Of a stretch of DNA of 64,000 nucleotides, positions 45,381 through 56,495 are shown one piece after another (positions within the stretch are counted from its first letter, which is position 1; every line of letters begins with the position of its first letter). Origin of the DNA: Bedellia somnulentella. Lineage: Eukaryota > Arthropoda > Insecta > Lepidoptera > Bedelliidae. Location: NCBI GenBank assembly GCA_963576735.1, contig OY755176.1:9223423-9287422 (forward strand), written 5' to 3'. The position numbers and the translations under genes are program-made. Under the pieces are notes generated by a model that did no database searches, had not been told where the DNA came from, and saw only the letters and a list, made by a program, of their open reading frames with translations.

Positions 45381-46726
45381 TGTAATGAGAGAAAAGACGT
45401 GATTCGTGAAAGGTGCGGCGTGAAAGATGATATTGTAAAAAAGATAGAAAAAGTAATGTTGAGATGGTTTGGGCACGTAGAGAGTATGGATGATAGTAGA
45501 TTAGTGAAAGAGATCTATAAAGCCAATGTGGAAGGTATTGTGAGTAGAGGACGACCACGGAGGACACTCAAGGAAATTCAATGGTGGTTAGCTAGCTTGT
45601 CGTATTGTTTGGGTTTCTGTGAAACTTATTTCGTATTTTATCAGAATGTTCGCAGTGTGTAACTTGATTTTACTGTGAATTAAGGTAAGAATTGAACTAT
45701 CAAGAATGTTAAAGTGTAATAGCCAGCAATAAGTGAATAATATGTCTATTTCTAATCAGAGGGAGAGAGTTGCTGCTCTGAAGGCTGAAATTATCGCAAA
45801 CCTTGGAATTCTTAATCGATTGAACCCTATTTCATTTAGTCGTCAAATATTTGAAGAAGATGCTTTAGAAACGCCAACTCAGAATCTATTTATTAACGTC
45901 ACACATTATTAAGTTTGTATAATTGTTCCCCAAAAAAGGTCTGAGCTTACATGGCCTCTATGTGATTCTAAGTCAGAGAAGACTTATAGAACGGAACTTA
46001 TGAATTTCATTGATAGCTACTCCAAAACCGGATTAATAGCCCTAGTTCTATCATCATGCTATGTTAATCCTAACTGTTTTAAAGTGGTAAAACTATTATT
46101 TCAACTGTCTCAATTGGCTATACAAAGAGTGTTGTGTTCTAAATTGAAATCACCAGATCATGTGGATAAATATAAAGCAGTTTCTCAAAACTATAAATCA
46201 TGTAAAACGAAAGAATTTTTTGAATATTTAACAAAAGAGATGACAGTTTTAAATCTAGAATTAGTGGCTTGAGGTTTTTAATGATATCTCAAGATTCAAT
46301 CAATTGTTGAAGGATGAAAGTGGAAATAATAATAAGATTGTAGAAGTTTTTCGTGCATGGACTGAAAGAGTTGTAAATATGCAAAATGATTTACAGGTAA
46401 CATGCAGGGATTATTTAGACATCTCAACTGCACCAAGTGAATTCATAAAACTTCCCCGATTGCCTGACTTATCAGATTTGAAATCAACCAGAGCATTTAA
46501 AACAATGGACTCATTCACCCCACTCACAGGATCCAAACATTGAAACACCGCGATCAAATAGAGTGTGTGCTCAAAAAGGCCGGCGTCCAAAGTATGAAGA
46601 ATAAAAGAGCATGTACGAAAAGATTGATGGATGTAATCGAAGCTAGAGAGGTTTGCCAGGATCGCACAAAGCGGCGATCAATAGTCTCTGCCTACCCCAA
46701 TGGGAAATAATGGCGTGAGGGTGAGT
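45381..46726 (+). mobile_element. LINE C copy containing a foreign mRNA-like segment
   Basis: An 11-bp duplication ATGGTATTACA flanks the whole unit (45370-45380, 46727-46737). LINE C coding (45385-45575, IRERCGVKDDIVKKIEK ... SRGRPRRT) stops and resumes at 46545 (CGVQSMKNKRACTKRLMD-type) to the 3' module CTCTGCCTACCCCAATGGG. The interruption is the dgt6/HAUS6-like sequence at 45576-46544. ACAC is present at both inner junctions. Confidence 0.85.
45576..46544 (+). pseudogene. Intronless 5' fragment of a HAUS6/dgt6-like gene
   Basis: About 165 bases of apparent 5' UTR precede ATG 45742 (MSISNQRERVAALKAE). The frame continues FSRQIFEEDALETPTQNLF, INVTHY, one stop, ELTWPLCDSKSEKTYR, NFIDSYSKTGLIALVLSSCY and VNPNCFKVVKLLFQLSQLAI. 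This order fits the N-terminal domain of HAUS augmin subunit 6 (dgt6 in flies), which helps recruit gamma-tubulin to spindle microtubules. A stop and frameshift near 46270 are followed by QLLKDESGNN and EVFRAWTERVVNMQNDLQV. It ends without poly(A). Two stops and one frameshift make it a pseudogene. Family assignment is from memory of the domain. Confidence 0.7.
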
Positions 46727-46990
46727 ATGGTATTACAGTGGCCGTATTAAGTACTTATTTTTTTAGATTCTAAGTACCTACTGCTCATATAAATGCATTT
46801 ACTTACCTCAAAATATTTGTAAAACTCTAACTGTATTAAAGTCAGGTAGGGACATAATGTTAGTACAATAGTTAGTTACGGTAACAGCCAATGTTAAATT
46901 TATTTTCTGTGTTTTTGTGTCTACATATTATGTTGCCAAACTCAAGAAGTCTTTCAACATGTATATCTTATATATTTGTTTTATTTCAGA

Positions 46991-47240
46991 ATACATACAT
47001 ACATAACATATCCTCACGGCTATAAATCCCTAGAAAGTAGAAGTGTACCCAGAGCTAAGGAACAAAAAATTCATCAGCCACTTTTCGAAGTTAAGTGGGG
47101 AAAAGATGGTAAAATAAAGGTTGTTTGAGATGGGTCTCCAACCGCCTCGCCCAAAAACCCTTTAAAGCCTCTTATACGCCTCTTACTTACACCCACGGGA
47201 AGAAATGTGGTAGTGTTATTCTAAGCCGACACTACAGTGC
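46991..47240 (-). mobile_element. SINE B, near full length
   Basis: Both ends present on minus: AGCACTGTAGTGTCGGCTTAG and GGGATTTATAGCCGTGAGGA with an ATAC-type tail on plus. Small insertion near 47036. Confidence 0.8.
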
Positions 47241-47299
47241 TATTTCAGAAAACTTTTGTTTTGTGTTGGGGAAGTCTTTTTCAATAAAATATAAATTGA

Positions 47300-47445
47300 A
47301 AACGACTTCTTCTAGCAAAAAAATTGTGCAGCTGTCGTCAACTACGTAAACCACCGTGAAATGTCCCAATAAAGCTTTATACAACTAAGTTTACAATACA
47401 AAGTTTGATGATTCGGAAACAATCCGCCAATATCAACTTAACATA
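47300..47445 (-). repeat. Family E repeat, uninterrupted copy
   Basis: Its reverse complement matches 55700-55742 plus 56124-56172 (GGCGGATTGTTTCCG, CAAACTTTGTATTG, TTGTATAAAGCTTT, GGGACATTTCACGGTG). It shows the empty site of the family D insertion in the other copy. Identity of the family is unknown. Confidence 0.75.
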
Positions 47446-47915
47446 CAAGTCAATAACAGAGATCGACTGGGGGGGGGCATGACTGGTGGTAAAATGGATG
47501 GAGTATTGACGTATTGGCGTCATACCCGTATTTCCCGGGTCAAACGATTACTTTTTCATCGCACTAAATGTTGCAATACAAACAAACCCGAGAACCAAAT
47601 CATTCAAATATTAGCCGGCATGGTACTTGTGTATCTATTTGTTTGCCGACAGTGAATATTCCGGTCGAGTGAGCAAAAGTAATGCTTGGTGTGTATCTAG
47701 ACAATGTTGTAGTGCGGGCTAGCGTGTTTATTCGGCTCTATTGCTACAAAATCTGCAGCCCGTGTATTTATATGTGTTTCGCCAATGTTATGAATAGTAG
47801 TAGTATTTGAAGTTTTCTACTTTTAAAATAAAAAGTTAGTATTAACTATATATGATTTAACGTACAAAAGCCAATATTTCTGTGATCTTATTACAGCAAT
47901 AGAGAAGTTATATAC

Positions 47916-47919
<4 letters not shown>

Positions 47920-47949
<30 letters not shown>
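47920..47949. repeat. (AT)n microsatellite
   Basis: About 15 AT units running directly into the tail of the next SINE B. Confidence 0.9.
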
Positions 47950-47950
<1 letters not shown>

Positions 47951-48092
47951 TCACGGCTATAAATTCCTAAAAAGGGTAGCCAGAACTAAGGAACTAGAAG
48001 TTCCTCAGCCACTTTTGGAAAGTTGAGTGGGGAAAAAATGCCAAAATAAAGGTTAAATAAAACCGTATCGCCCAAAAATCCTTTAAAAGCTC
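47948..48092 (-). mobile_element. SINE B 3' part
   Basis: ATACTCACGGCTATAAATTC to CCGTATCGCCCAAAAATCC on plus. A piece of the middle (the TGGGTCTCCA part) is deleted. Confidence 0.75.
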
Positions 48093-48336
48093 CAACACTG
48101 AATAGCTTTAAGCGTGAATTGAAGCGACACTTTGCCTTTGAGCCTGTATAATCTTCCTCCTGCCCCTCTCTCATTGGTCAACCATTTCCTAAATATATCA
48201 TTGTATATACATATCTACCTATAATATTATACGGTCATGCCCACTTATCTGTTTATTACCACTCTCGTACTTATACGTATATGTTTATATTCCTATGTAT
48301 TTCTTAAGTATATTTTATACATATCTGTAAATTTTA

Positions 48337-49468
48337 GCTTCGTTCACATCCATCAATCTTTTCATACATGCTCTTTTATTCTTCATACTTCGGACGCCAG
48401 CCTTTTTGAGCACACTCTCAATTTGGTCCAAGTGTGTTCTCCGTGGTCGTCCTCTACTAACATTACCACCCACACTAGCTCTATAGATCCCTTTTACCAA
48501 TTTTCTATCATCCATCCTCTCTATGTGCCCAAACCATCTCAACATTCCTTTTTCTATCTTTCTTACAATATCATCTTTCACACCACACTTTTCACGAATA
48601 ACGCTATTTCTCACTCGGTCACACAATCTAACATTACAAATTTTTCTGAGGGACCTCATCTCTACTGCATTCACTCTGCTCTCATGCTTCTTCTGCCACA
48701 CCCAACATTCGCTTCCATACATAAGCGTAGGAACAAGAACAGCATCATGCACAGCCATTCGGCCTTTTCAGACACCGATTGACTGATCATTAGGCGATTC
48801 ATTGCTCCATTTACCGCATTACCCTTTTTCACTCTTCTTTCAATGTCTTCATCACATTTTCCATCCCTTGTAAACAAACTTCCCAGACATACAAACTCCT
48901 TCACCTGTTCCACACCCTTACCATCAATCGCAATCACGCATTCTGTTACATCTTCCTGTCTCTCAAAAACCATCGTTTTGGTCTTATCCACATTTACCCT
49001 CATTCCCTTTCTTACAAAAGACTCACATGCAATATTCATCATCTCTTGCAACTCTTCTGCCGATGATGCAAGTAGCACTTGATCGTCAGCATACAAGAGG
49101 CATTTAATGATGAATCCACCCATTCTTAGTCCATAATCACTTTCACGCAACTCTGTCAAACAGTCATCCATGAACAAATTGAAGAGCCACGGAGAAGCTA
49201 CACATCCCTGTCGGACACCCCTAGAGATTCCGAACCAGTCAGTGTTTTCCCCGTTTACTCTTACACATGCACTAGAATCCTCATAGAGTGATACCAATGC
49301 ACGTATAAGTTGACTCCCCAAACCGAACTTGGATAACACCTCCCATAAACACTTTCTTACCACCCTATCATAGAGGTTTGTCAGGATCGTACGAAGTGGC
49401 GATCGATAGTCTCTGCCTACCCCAATGGGAATTAATGGCGTGAGTATATGTATGTATGTATGTATGTA
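48337..49468. mobile_element. LINE C copy with 5' inversion and 9-bp TSD
   Basis: 48337-49371 is LINE C coding sequence on minus. 49372-49468 is the LINE C 3' end on plus. TAAATTTTA lies at 48328-48336 and 49469-49477. In the LINE the inverted part ends at GAAGCTA and the sense part begins at AGAGGTTTG, so the two breakpoints abut. This is a twin-primed insertion. Confidence 0.9.
48338..49368 (-). pseudogene. LINE C reverse transcriptase, best-preserved segment
   Basis: On minus: VRKCLWEVLSKFGLGSQLIR, LYEDSSACVRVNGEN, then the polymerase motif SRGVRQGCVASPWLFNLFMD, the catalytic LLYADDQVLLASSAEELQ, VNVDKTKTMVFER and CLGSLFTRDGKCDEDIERR. A frame change near 48750 leads to VLVPTLMYGSECWVWQKKHE, ECWVWQ...VRNSVIREKCG and LRWFGHIERMDD, RGRPRRTHLDQIE. 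The order (RT, thumb with YGSE-W, RGRP) fits RTE-like or related endonuclease-reverse transcriptases; the clade is uncertain. The 5' part including endonuclease is missing. Confidence 0.85.
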
Positions 49469-49741
49469 TAAATTTTAAGTTTACTCGAACATTTTACCAA
49501 TTTACAGTTGTTTTATTTTTATTATAATGATTTTATCTATTTTTGTTTGTTTGAAATAAATTACGAAATAAGCTATAACCATATATGGAGTAGGTTTCTT
49601 TCCTTTTTTCTCTGTTACAGTATTTGTTTCGTATTATTTAATTATTATTTTTTGCTTTATGTATTAGTTGGTGTGTAGTAGTTCCGATTTGTGTTTCAAT
49701 GTTTAAATGTTTTGTTTTTTAGTGTAGGTTTTATCTTATTT

Positions 49742-49910
49742 TATGTATTTTTCAAGGGTCCCGGCTAAAAATCAGCGTGCATTAAAGCTAAAACTCTAGT
49801 GTACATATGCTGAGTCGGAGCCTTTTTGGCTCTAATTTGTGCGATTGTTGTATTTACATGTTGTATAATATGAGGGACTGAATAAAGATTTTTTTACTTT
49901 ACTTTACTTT
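49742..49910 (+). mobile_element. LINE 3' UTR
   Basis: GGCTAAAAATCAGCGTGCAT, GCTGAGTCGGAGCCTTTTTG and the end GACTGAATAAAGATTTTTTT then ACTTT repeats. The next 50007/50755 segment repeats this arrangement, so two LINE tails lie in tandem. Confidence 0.6.
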
Positions 49911-49914
49911 TACT

Positions 49915-50830
49915 TTAGTAGATATAAGTTTGAGGTGTTGGCTGAAAACCAGCGTACTCAGCGTTTGTGTCTTGCGAGACTTGCGCTGGGTACATTATAT
50001 GCTGAGCTAGGCTTGGGTAGATCCAGCTCCGCGAGGGGATTCGAATCACCAGGTTCAGGCTCAGTTCCGGTACTGAATCCTCTTAACCGGGCCGGACCGC
50101 TTATCGAATCCGGCTCGGTTATGAAAGTCGGAACTGAATCAAACAACCAAAAAATACCACGCTTACGGAACGTAACGATTGCTGTTGACATACATTTAAA
50201 AATCAATTATCTCATATGTATAATGATTCTGTTTGTGTACAGGCTAGGTTCGCTAACATACAAATATCCATATGTAAAAATAATAATAATATTTAGAAAC
50301 ATCTTAACAACATCTTATAACAATATCTACACATAAATATATGCAAATCAGAAAGTGACACAACATAAAACACTATCATATTTATAATATCACTATAAAC
50401 ACCATTATTTATGAAAAGATTGATAAATCTATTAAACGAAATTGGCAAACAAAGAACAAAAAAGGACAACTCTCTTTTCGTCTCTGTCTCCCGAGTACAA
50501 ATTGTATTACATTCTTGTCTCGCTCTCACATTCAGCAAGCAAAGCAAATGTAACGGTAATAATCGAACCGATCCTGAACCTGGTGCCTGAGCCTGTTGTT
50601 CGAAAACAATAAAACCGAGCCGGTGCGGAGCGGCCCGGTTAAGCGAACCTGCACCTGATAAGAAAGAGTGGGGCCGGTTAGGCCAATCAGGCTCACGCAG
50701 GGATTCGAATCATTTGAATCCACCGAGCCGGACCTACACACGGCTATGCTGAGCCAAGACCTTTTTGGTATCATTACATGTTGTATCTAATTGTTAAATA
50801 CTGTTTGTAATTTTGTTTTTTATACCAAAT
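49915..50830 (+). mobile_element. Second LINE 3' UTR, split by a hAT-like MITE
   Basis: GGCTGAAAACCAGCGTACTC ... ATATGCTGAGC stops at 50007 and resumes at 50747-50755 with CAAGACCTTTTTGGTATC and ends ACCAAATAAACATTTTACTT. Confidence 0.65.
50008..50746. mobile_element. hAT-like MITE, 8-bp TSD
   Basis: 739 bases between TGCTGAGC repeats (50000-50007, 50747-50754). Termini TAGGCTTGGGTAGATCCAGC and, on minus, TAGCCGTGTGTAGGTCCGGC agree at most of the first 22 positions. Subterminal zones are full of CCGG-type repeats (CCGGCTCGGTT, AACCGAGCCGG). No transposase; the overlapping open frames inside are by-products. Confidence 0.8.
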
Positions 50831-50854
50831 AAACATTTTACTTATTTACTTACA

Positions 50855-50898
50855 ATACCGTTAGTCGGTATTGTTATTCTAAGCCGACACTACGCAGC
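50855..50898 (-). mobile_element. SINE B head fragment
   Basis: ATTCTAAGCCGACACTACGC on plus is the SINE B 5' end in reverse. Confidence 0.65.
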
Positions 50899-51026
50899 AA
50901 ATATAGACTTACTATAGTATATATATTTAATCAGTATGTGTTATCGTTATCATGCTGGTTTATGTAAAAAAATATCTTATTATTAAGTATATGTTTTACA
51001 AACAAATATTATAATATTTTATATTA

Positions 51027-51275
51027 GCTGTGTAGTGCCGACTTACAATATCGCAACCACTTTCTACCCACGGGTGTCATAAGAGGCGACTAAGGGTATC
51101 GGGGCTTTCAAGGGATTTTTGGGCGATGCGGTTGGAGACCCATCACCAAAAACCTTTGTTTTACCATGTTTTCCCCACTCAACTTTCCATAAGTGGCTGA
51201 GGAATTACTAATTCCTTGGCTCTGGATACCCCTTCTAGGGATTTATAGCCGTGATTGTATGTATGATGTATGTAG
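51027..51275 (+). mobile_element. SINE B, full length
   Basis: GCTGTGTAGTGCCGACTTAC through GGCGATGCGGTTGGAGACCC to GGGATTTATAGCCGTGATTG and ATG-rich tail. Confidence 0.85.
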
Positions 51276-52461
51276 ATCTGTAATAAAACATTATATCCTG
51301 AATGTATGCTTATACTATCAACATTCAAATAAGACGTTTTACGAGAGAGCACTGAAAAGTTATTCGCCAATTTACTGCCAAAACTGCTGATATGAATGAA
51401 AATATTAACCTCTATTGTATGATCTCAATAACAACTTCTGCTTTTGAAATTCCAAAAGTGAAGGAGTAAAAGCTTTTTTTTAAGAATAGTGTTTTCGTTT
51501 AATATTCTAATTTCTACTATTGATGGTGACTATCATATCAGGCGTTAATTTTATTACTTAATTGACGAATTACGTCATAAGGAGTATTTTGTACCCTGGG
51601 TTAATTATAAAAGCTTTTTTTAAAAAAAAACATAGTGCGTTAGGACAAACATTAAACAATCATAGTGCTAGTTGCATCACGCAAGAAGTTAACTTTCCTA
51701 TTTATAACCTAAAAACATGCGTGTTGTTTGGCAATCCCCCTTAAAAATTTTTTCGGTATAATAATATTCTAGTGGAGTTATATATAAAACTAAATTATGA
51801 CAAATGGTCATAATATATGTCTGGTTTGAACGATGCAAATAATGTTTGTCAATGATTTATTTCTAATACGAAATAAAAGAAAACATCATGCAAATAAACA
51901 ATGTAAATTCAGCAAAAGAATAGTCCTTTTGTCTCAATATTTATGGTATATCTATTGAACAATGTTACAGTTGAATAAAATACATTTTGTTTCTATTTTC
52001 CTATCGAAGAGTTCACTGTAGCGTTAATTTCTTCAAACACAATAAAGAAATTGCGCGTCCAAGTGTAAAAAAGCTGTCAGTAAGAAAAACATATCTTGGC
52101 ATGTTCCACGAAAAAACAACATAGTTACTTAAAATATTCCAACTCAAATTTTAGATAATTATGTGTTTCGATGTCTCAGAAACCTAATACGATGTCTGGT
52201 GAGGTTTTATGTCACTTAAATGATTCATATGATCGTGTGTTTGGAGACTGACAATAGTGAATAAGTAACAAAATGAAATGCAATGCACTTGGCCTTACGC
52301 TATAGGAAAATAGCACAGCTATAGATTTTCATGTACTACACATTAATTTTTTTTAGAATTCATTAAAATTTAATGTGTTTATTATTATCATTGAATGTCA
52401 TATGCTGACCTGTAATTGGTTTAAGGACCAGCTGTTATGATACCTGTTTTTATTTTTATGA
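51276..52461. other. No gene recognised
   Basis: AT-rich, no repeat or coding signal supported. Confidence 0.5.
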
Positions 52462-52590
52462 TATAACATAACATTAACGTTCACGCCGTTTATCCCCGAA
52501 GGGGTTGGCAGAGGTACCAATACTTCTGAACTCACATGGCAGCGCCATCTAGTGTCCAGAGAAGGTACCCACGTTTTGCTTGATATCTCT
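52462..52590 (-). mobile_element. SINE A 3' end
   Basis: CATAACATTAACGTTCACGC, CCCCGAAGGGGTTGGCAGAG on plus. Diverges after CACGTTTTGC. Confidence 0.75.
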
Positions 52591-52939
52591 ATTGATGATA
52601 TCTCTATTCTTAAGCTGCTTGTTGGCTAAAATAATAAATAAATGATCCTATAAAAGGTTTTAGTCTGAGACCTTTCAAACCACAAACTCTGAAGCCAATT
52701 CTGGTAGTTTAAGGTAATTCTTAGTAGTAAAGAGAACTGATAGTTTTATATTTTAAGGATTTGAATTGCACTGTTTTCATCCGCTTGTTAGCACGATGTC
52801 CGCTTTTTGTCCGTCACCTCAATATTAAGGCGATCATATTCTTTGGGTACATCTTAAGTTGTATTATTTATAACATCTTATGTGCCTATATTTACACACA
52901 AAGATTGATTTGATTTAAATATGTAAAATGTACAGAGAG

Positions 52940-53215
52940 CTAGTCATGCCGGTTACTTATTGGTACCCGTGACTTCGTCTGCGTTCTGTTTGCAGTAGGT
53001 ATAAGGTATCTATGTATTCCATTGAGTGGCAGAAAGTGGTTATGATTTTGTATACAAAAAGTTGGGCTTCGCAGAAATCGTTCATTTTATCTTCAAAAAT
53101 TACCAACACCCATACATATTTTCAACTTCTGTTTCACCATCATACTGGTAAAAACTTCAAAATGGTGGAACAAACGATTTTTCAGGTTCTTTTTTAGTGC
53201 CTAAATACAAAAAGC
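52940..53215 (-). mobile_element. Possible Helitron 3' region
   Basis: ACCCGTGACTTCGTCTGCGT on plus is the reverse of the Helitron-like GACGAAGTCGCGG end, with CTAG at 52940-52943 about 25 bases further out. It borders a GACA-rich run at 53229-53256. Confidence 0.4.
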
Positions 53216-53394
53216 GGGAAGCGTAACAGACAGACAGAAAGAAAGACAGACAGAGTTACTTTTTGTATTTATAATTTTATTAGTGTATTAGTATTAATAT
53301 TTTAGTATTATATTCTTTTTGCGTATAATCTCGTTACTTGTTAATGCAATAATTAAAAAATTACACAACATTATAAATCCTTGTACCTTGTAGA

Positions 53395-53981
53395 GGTAAC
53401 ATTTCGAAAATTCGAATATTTAAATCAAATAATCAAATAAATCAAATAAAGAAAGCAAGAAAGACATTTATTCGCTGCATAAAAGGCACAAAAACTAACA
53501 ATATGCAGATAATAAGAAATAAAAAAAGGAAAAAAATACAGAAAAAAAAACAATAATACTACTAAAATAATTAAAAACACAAAGCAAAAATTCAATAAAA
53601 ATATGAAAAAGTGATTAAAAACTAAAATTAAAAAAGACAAAAAACACTATAAAAATAAATACCAAGAACACATCAAAAATCTCTCTGTGCCCTCCAACAG
53701 CAAAAAGGCACTGACTCGGCAAACGTTGTGAGTTTTACCTCACAACACTGATTTTCGGTCAGCGCCAACAGTAGCGACAATACAAGCGTCTCACCAGCAG
53801 CAGCGTGATATATTTATAATACACTTATAGTATAGGTACTTACACATAAACGGTATTTAGAGATATAAATATATAGTATATAAAAATATTAAATATATAA
53901 AAAAGTTACCACAAACAGAAAGAAAACATTTATATAGTACATATAGCACACCCCTACAATGAACATAATGTATATACTTCA

Positions 53982-54012
<31 letters not shown>

Positions 54013-55034
54013 AATATAATTAATATTCAATATTCAAAAATTATACATAAACTAGAGTTTGTTCAATATTCAAAAATTCTACATAAACTGGGAAAATTTC
54101 AACATTTAGAAAACGGTTCACAGGATTGACGTATCACAGATGCTTTATTTTCCACAACTTCATTAGTACATAAATATATGTTCTAGAAGTATCATTTCAC
54201 AGAAAAACAAAAACCAGATGATTAAAATGAATTATTTGCCTTTACCAACTATATTTTTTACTATAATCTCATTATTCCAAAAAGGTTTAAAAGACCGAAG
54301 TAACTTTATCTATAGTCTTACAAATAGTAAATCTCATTAACTAGATATTATTTATGTTAGAAAATTGTATAAATAAAACGCGGGTGCATGCCTGTTTGTA
54401 TTCATACTTGCTTGATTGTTTGCATGCTTGCTTGCATGTAAGGGGGGTGCAGAGCCCCCCTGCTTGGGGGGTCGGGGGGCGAAAGCCCCCTGCAGGCAAA
54501 GAAAAGTTAGGTCACATTTAGTTAGGTTAGGTTAGGTTATACTATGTATAAAACGAGCGAGCGGAGCGCAGCGGTGTGAGCACCATAAATGCCTGATGCA
54601 TGCCTATATGTATGCATGCCTGCTTGCTTCCATGCAAATTTGCTTGTTTGCAGCTTGCTTGCTGCATGTAGGGAACGGGGGGCGGGGTATACTACTTACA
54701 TAAAATATGCCTGCAAAATTATTGATAGCAGTATGTATCATTCAATACATCTGTATTTTAAATGTATGGAAAATGATTTTATGGAATAGTGATTATTCGG
54801 AAAAGCAATTTAGCGGAATTAACGTATATCTGGTCTTTGATTCTGTGGGAATCCGTTTTAGTGGTTAATTGTAATGATAGTAAAGAAAAAAAAATGTCAA
54901 TCGATAAACTGAAATGTAAGAATATGGGATTTGAAATTTCGGTGAAACAATATTATGGCGGTTAAAAAAAAGTTGATTAGTTTTCGGTACAATCATATTC
55001 TGCTTTAAAAGTTTCGGAAACACAGTTTGTAACC
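53395..55034 (+). mobile_element. hAT-like family G, copy 1, with internal insert
   Basis: Starts GGTAACATTTCGAAAATTCG and ends TTTGTAACC, with CTTGTAGA on both sides (53387-53394, 55035-55042). Compared with copy 2 (928 bases) it carries about 700 extra bases near 53430-54060. The core has a TTAGG run, G-rich hairpins and CATGC repeats. Confidence 0.8.
53430..54060 (-). mobile_element. Insert in family G: probable LINE 3' UTR
   Basis: On minus it contains GCTGACCGAAAATCAGTGTT and GAGTCAGTGCCTTTTTGCTG, like the LINE tails at 49742-50007. It ends in ATTTG-type repeats at 53430-53450. It also has an (AT)n run at 53981-54006. Edges are approximate. Confidence 0.5.
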
Positions 55035-55519
55035 CTTGTAGAAAATATATTTGCAGAAAACAAATACATTCGTGTTTATCTTCCTCTCAAATTACAGCGA
55101 TTTCTAACTCTGAGTTAAGTTCAAGATGGCGCTTGTGAAATTTAGATCGTAAAGAATTTTTATTTTGCGATGTAAACAGCGGCAACTGAATGCTACGGTA
55201 CTGGAGCAAACCAATTCCACTCTACAATTCAAATATTTGACTGCAACCGACTTGCTCTGAAAGTCGCTTCGGCGGGAACTTACGAGGTGCATCCGACTTC
55301 TGTTTGAGTTTCATGTTAAATATGCTGGTTTTTGGAAAGCGGGCATTGATATACATATTGAGATAATTGATGCTACGTTTGCAGAACTACACAGAAACTT
55401 ATTGCACGTTCGTTAATGTTGTCTGTGTGGTGTTGTTGTCTGATATTTGAATTGTTTTATCTATGGCAGTGCGCTTATTATCTACAAACTTTTAATGATT
55501 ACTGAGTAGTCAAACCCAA

Positions 55520-55640
55520 CTCAAACATTTGCGCCGAATATCCCCAAAGGGGTTGGCAGACGTACCAATACTTCTGAACATCATGTGACATAGTCACCTG
55601 GTGTTCAGAGTATCCACGTTTTGCACGGTGTTCGCATTCC
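55520..55640 (-). mobile_element. SINE A 3' fragment
   Basis: TTTGCGCCGAATATCCCC to TATCCACGTTTTGCACGG on plus. The same middle segment recurs at 56177, so these are two partial copies rather than one split copy. Confidence 0.7.
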
Positions 55641-55742
55641 GCTGGGGGCAAATCTAAGCCTTGGTTACATTATATTCATACTATACAATATAAAACATAG
55701 ATTGGCGGATTGTTTCCGTATCCTCAAACTTTGTATTGCAAA

Positions 55743-56110
55743 TAAATAAAGAATAAATAAAGGAAAGAAAAATTTCCTTCCTTTATTTCTTTTACACGTT
55801 TAAGTAGTGTTTGCGTTTCCTACCTGCGAATTTTTACTAATTCGGAAGGCCACTTGTCTACCTTTTCAGATAGAATGCAAATGTTGAAAACGCCTTACTA
55901 TAACATAATTTAAATCTTTTTGTTCATGAAAACCTCATGTGGGGATTATTACTAATAAATAAAGAATAAATAAAGGAAAGAAAATTTTCGACACAGGCGG
56001 GAATCGAACCCGCGACCTCGGGTTAACGCCCCCGTCCCCCGTTTATTTATTCTTTATTTATTAGTAATAATCCCCACATGAGGTTTACATGATCAAAAAG
56101 ATTTAAATTA
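55743..56110 (-). mobile_element. Family D in family E, TSD-flanked
   Basis: 13-bp perfect duplication TTTGTATTGCAAA (55730-55742, 56111-56123). The family E copy at 47300-47445 shows the uninterrupted site. The tRNA-like block is truncated (56000-56040), and the inverted ends are present twice. Confidence 0.85.
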
Positions 56111-56176
56111 TTTGTATTGCAAAGCTAGTTGTATAAAGCTTTGGGACATTTCACGGTGATTTACGTAGTTGACGCC

Positions 56177-56340
56177 AGCTGAACATCATGTGACATAGTC
56201 ACCTGGTGTTCAGAGTACCCACGTTTTGCTTGGACAGTGTACTCACGTGATAGGGAGCCGGCCTATCCCCTTTTCGTAAGAATACACTGTTAAATGACTA
56301 AGTACAACGTAGCCATGTAGGTTTTCTCACAATGTTGAGT
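56177..56340 (-). mobile_element. SINE A internal fragment
   Basis: CATCATGTGACATAGTCACC to CCATGTAGGTTTTCTCACAA on plus. Lacks both ends. Confidence 0.7.
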
Positions 56341-56495
56341 AATCAAATACATCCAAGAAAACCAATCAATAAAGTACGTGTACTTGTACAATATTTATAA
56401 AAATATTTATTTTATGCTTAGGAAATGATATACAAATAAAAACAATTAATTTTGAATTTGATTGCATTGCTCAAAATATTACAGTATATTTTTGA

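Noticed and set aside
48237..49082. Plus-strand frames opposite the LINE C RT
   Set aside because: They are antisense shadows of the minus-strand reverse transcriptase.
50008..50746. Open frames 49935-50336 and 50532-50774 as genes
   Set aside because: They span or lie in hAT-like MITE sequence with subterminal repeats, and no protein family fits.
53425..53640. 71-aa strongly hydrophobic minus frame
   Set aside because: It is the translation of an A-rich low-complexity stretch, all F, L, I and V runs.
55520..56340. One SINE A split by families E and D
   Set aside because: Both SINE A pieces contain the same middle segment (CATCATGTGACATAGTCACC), so they are two partial copies.
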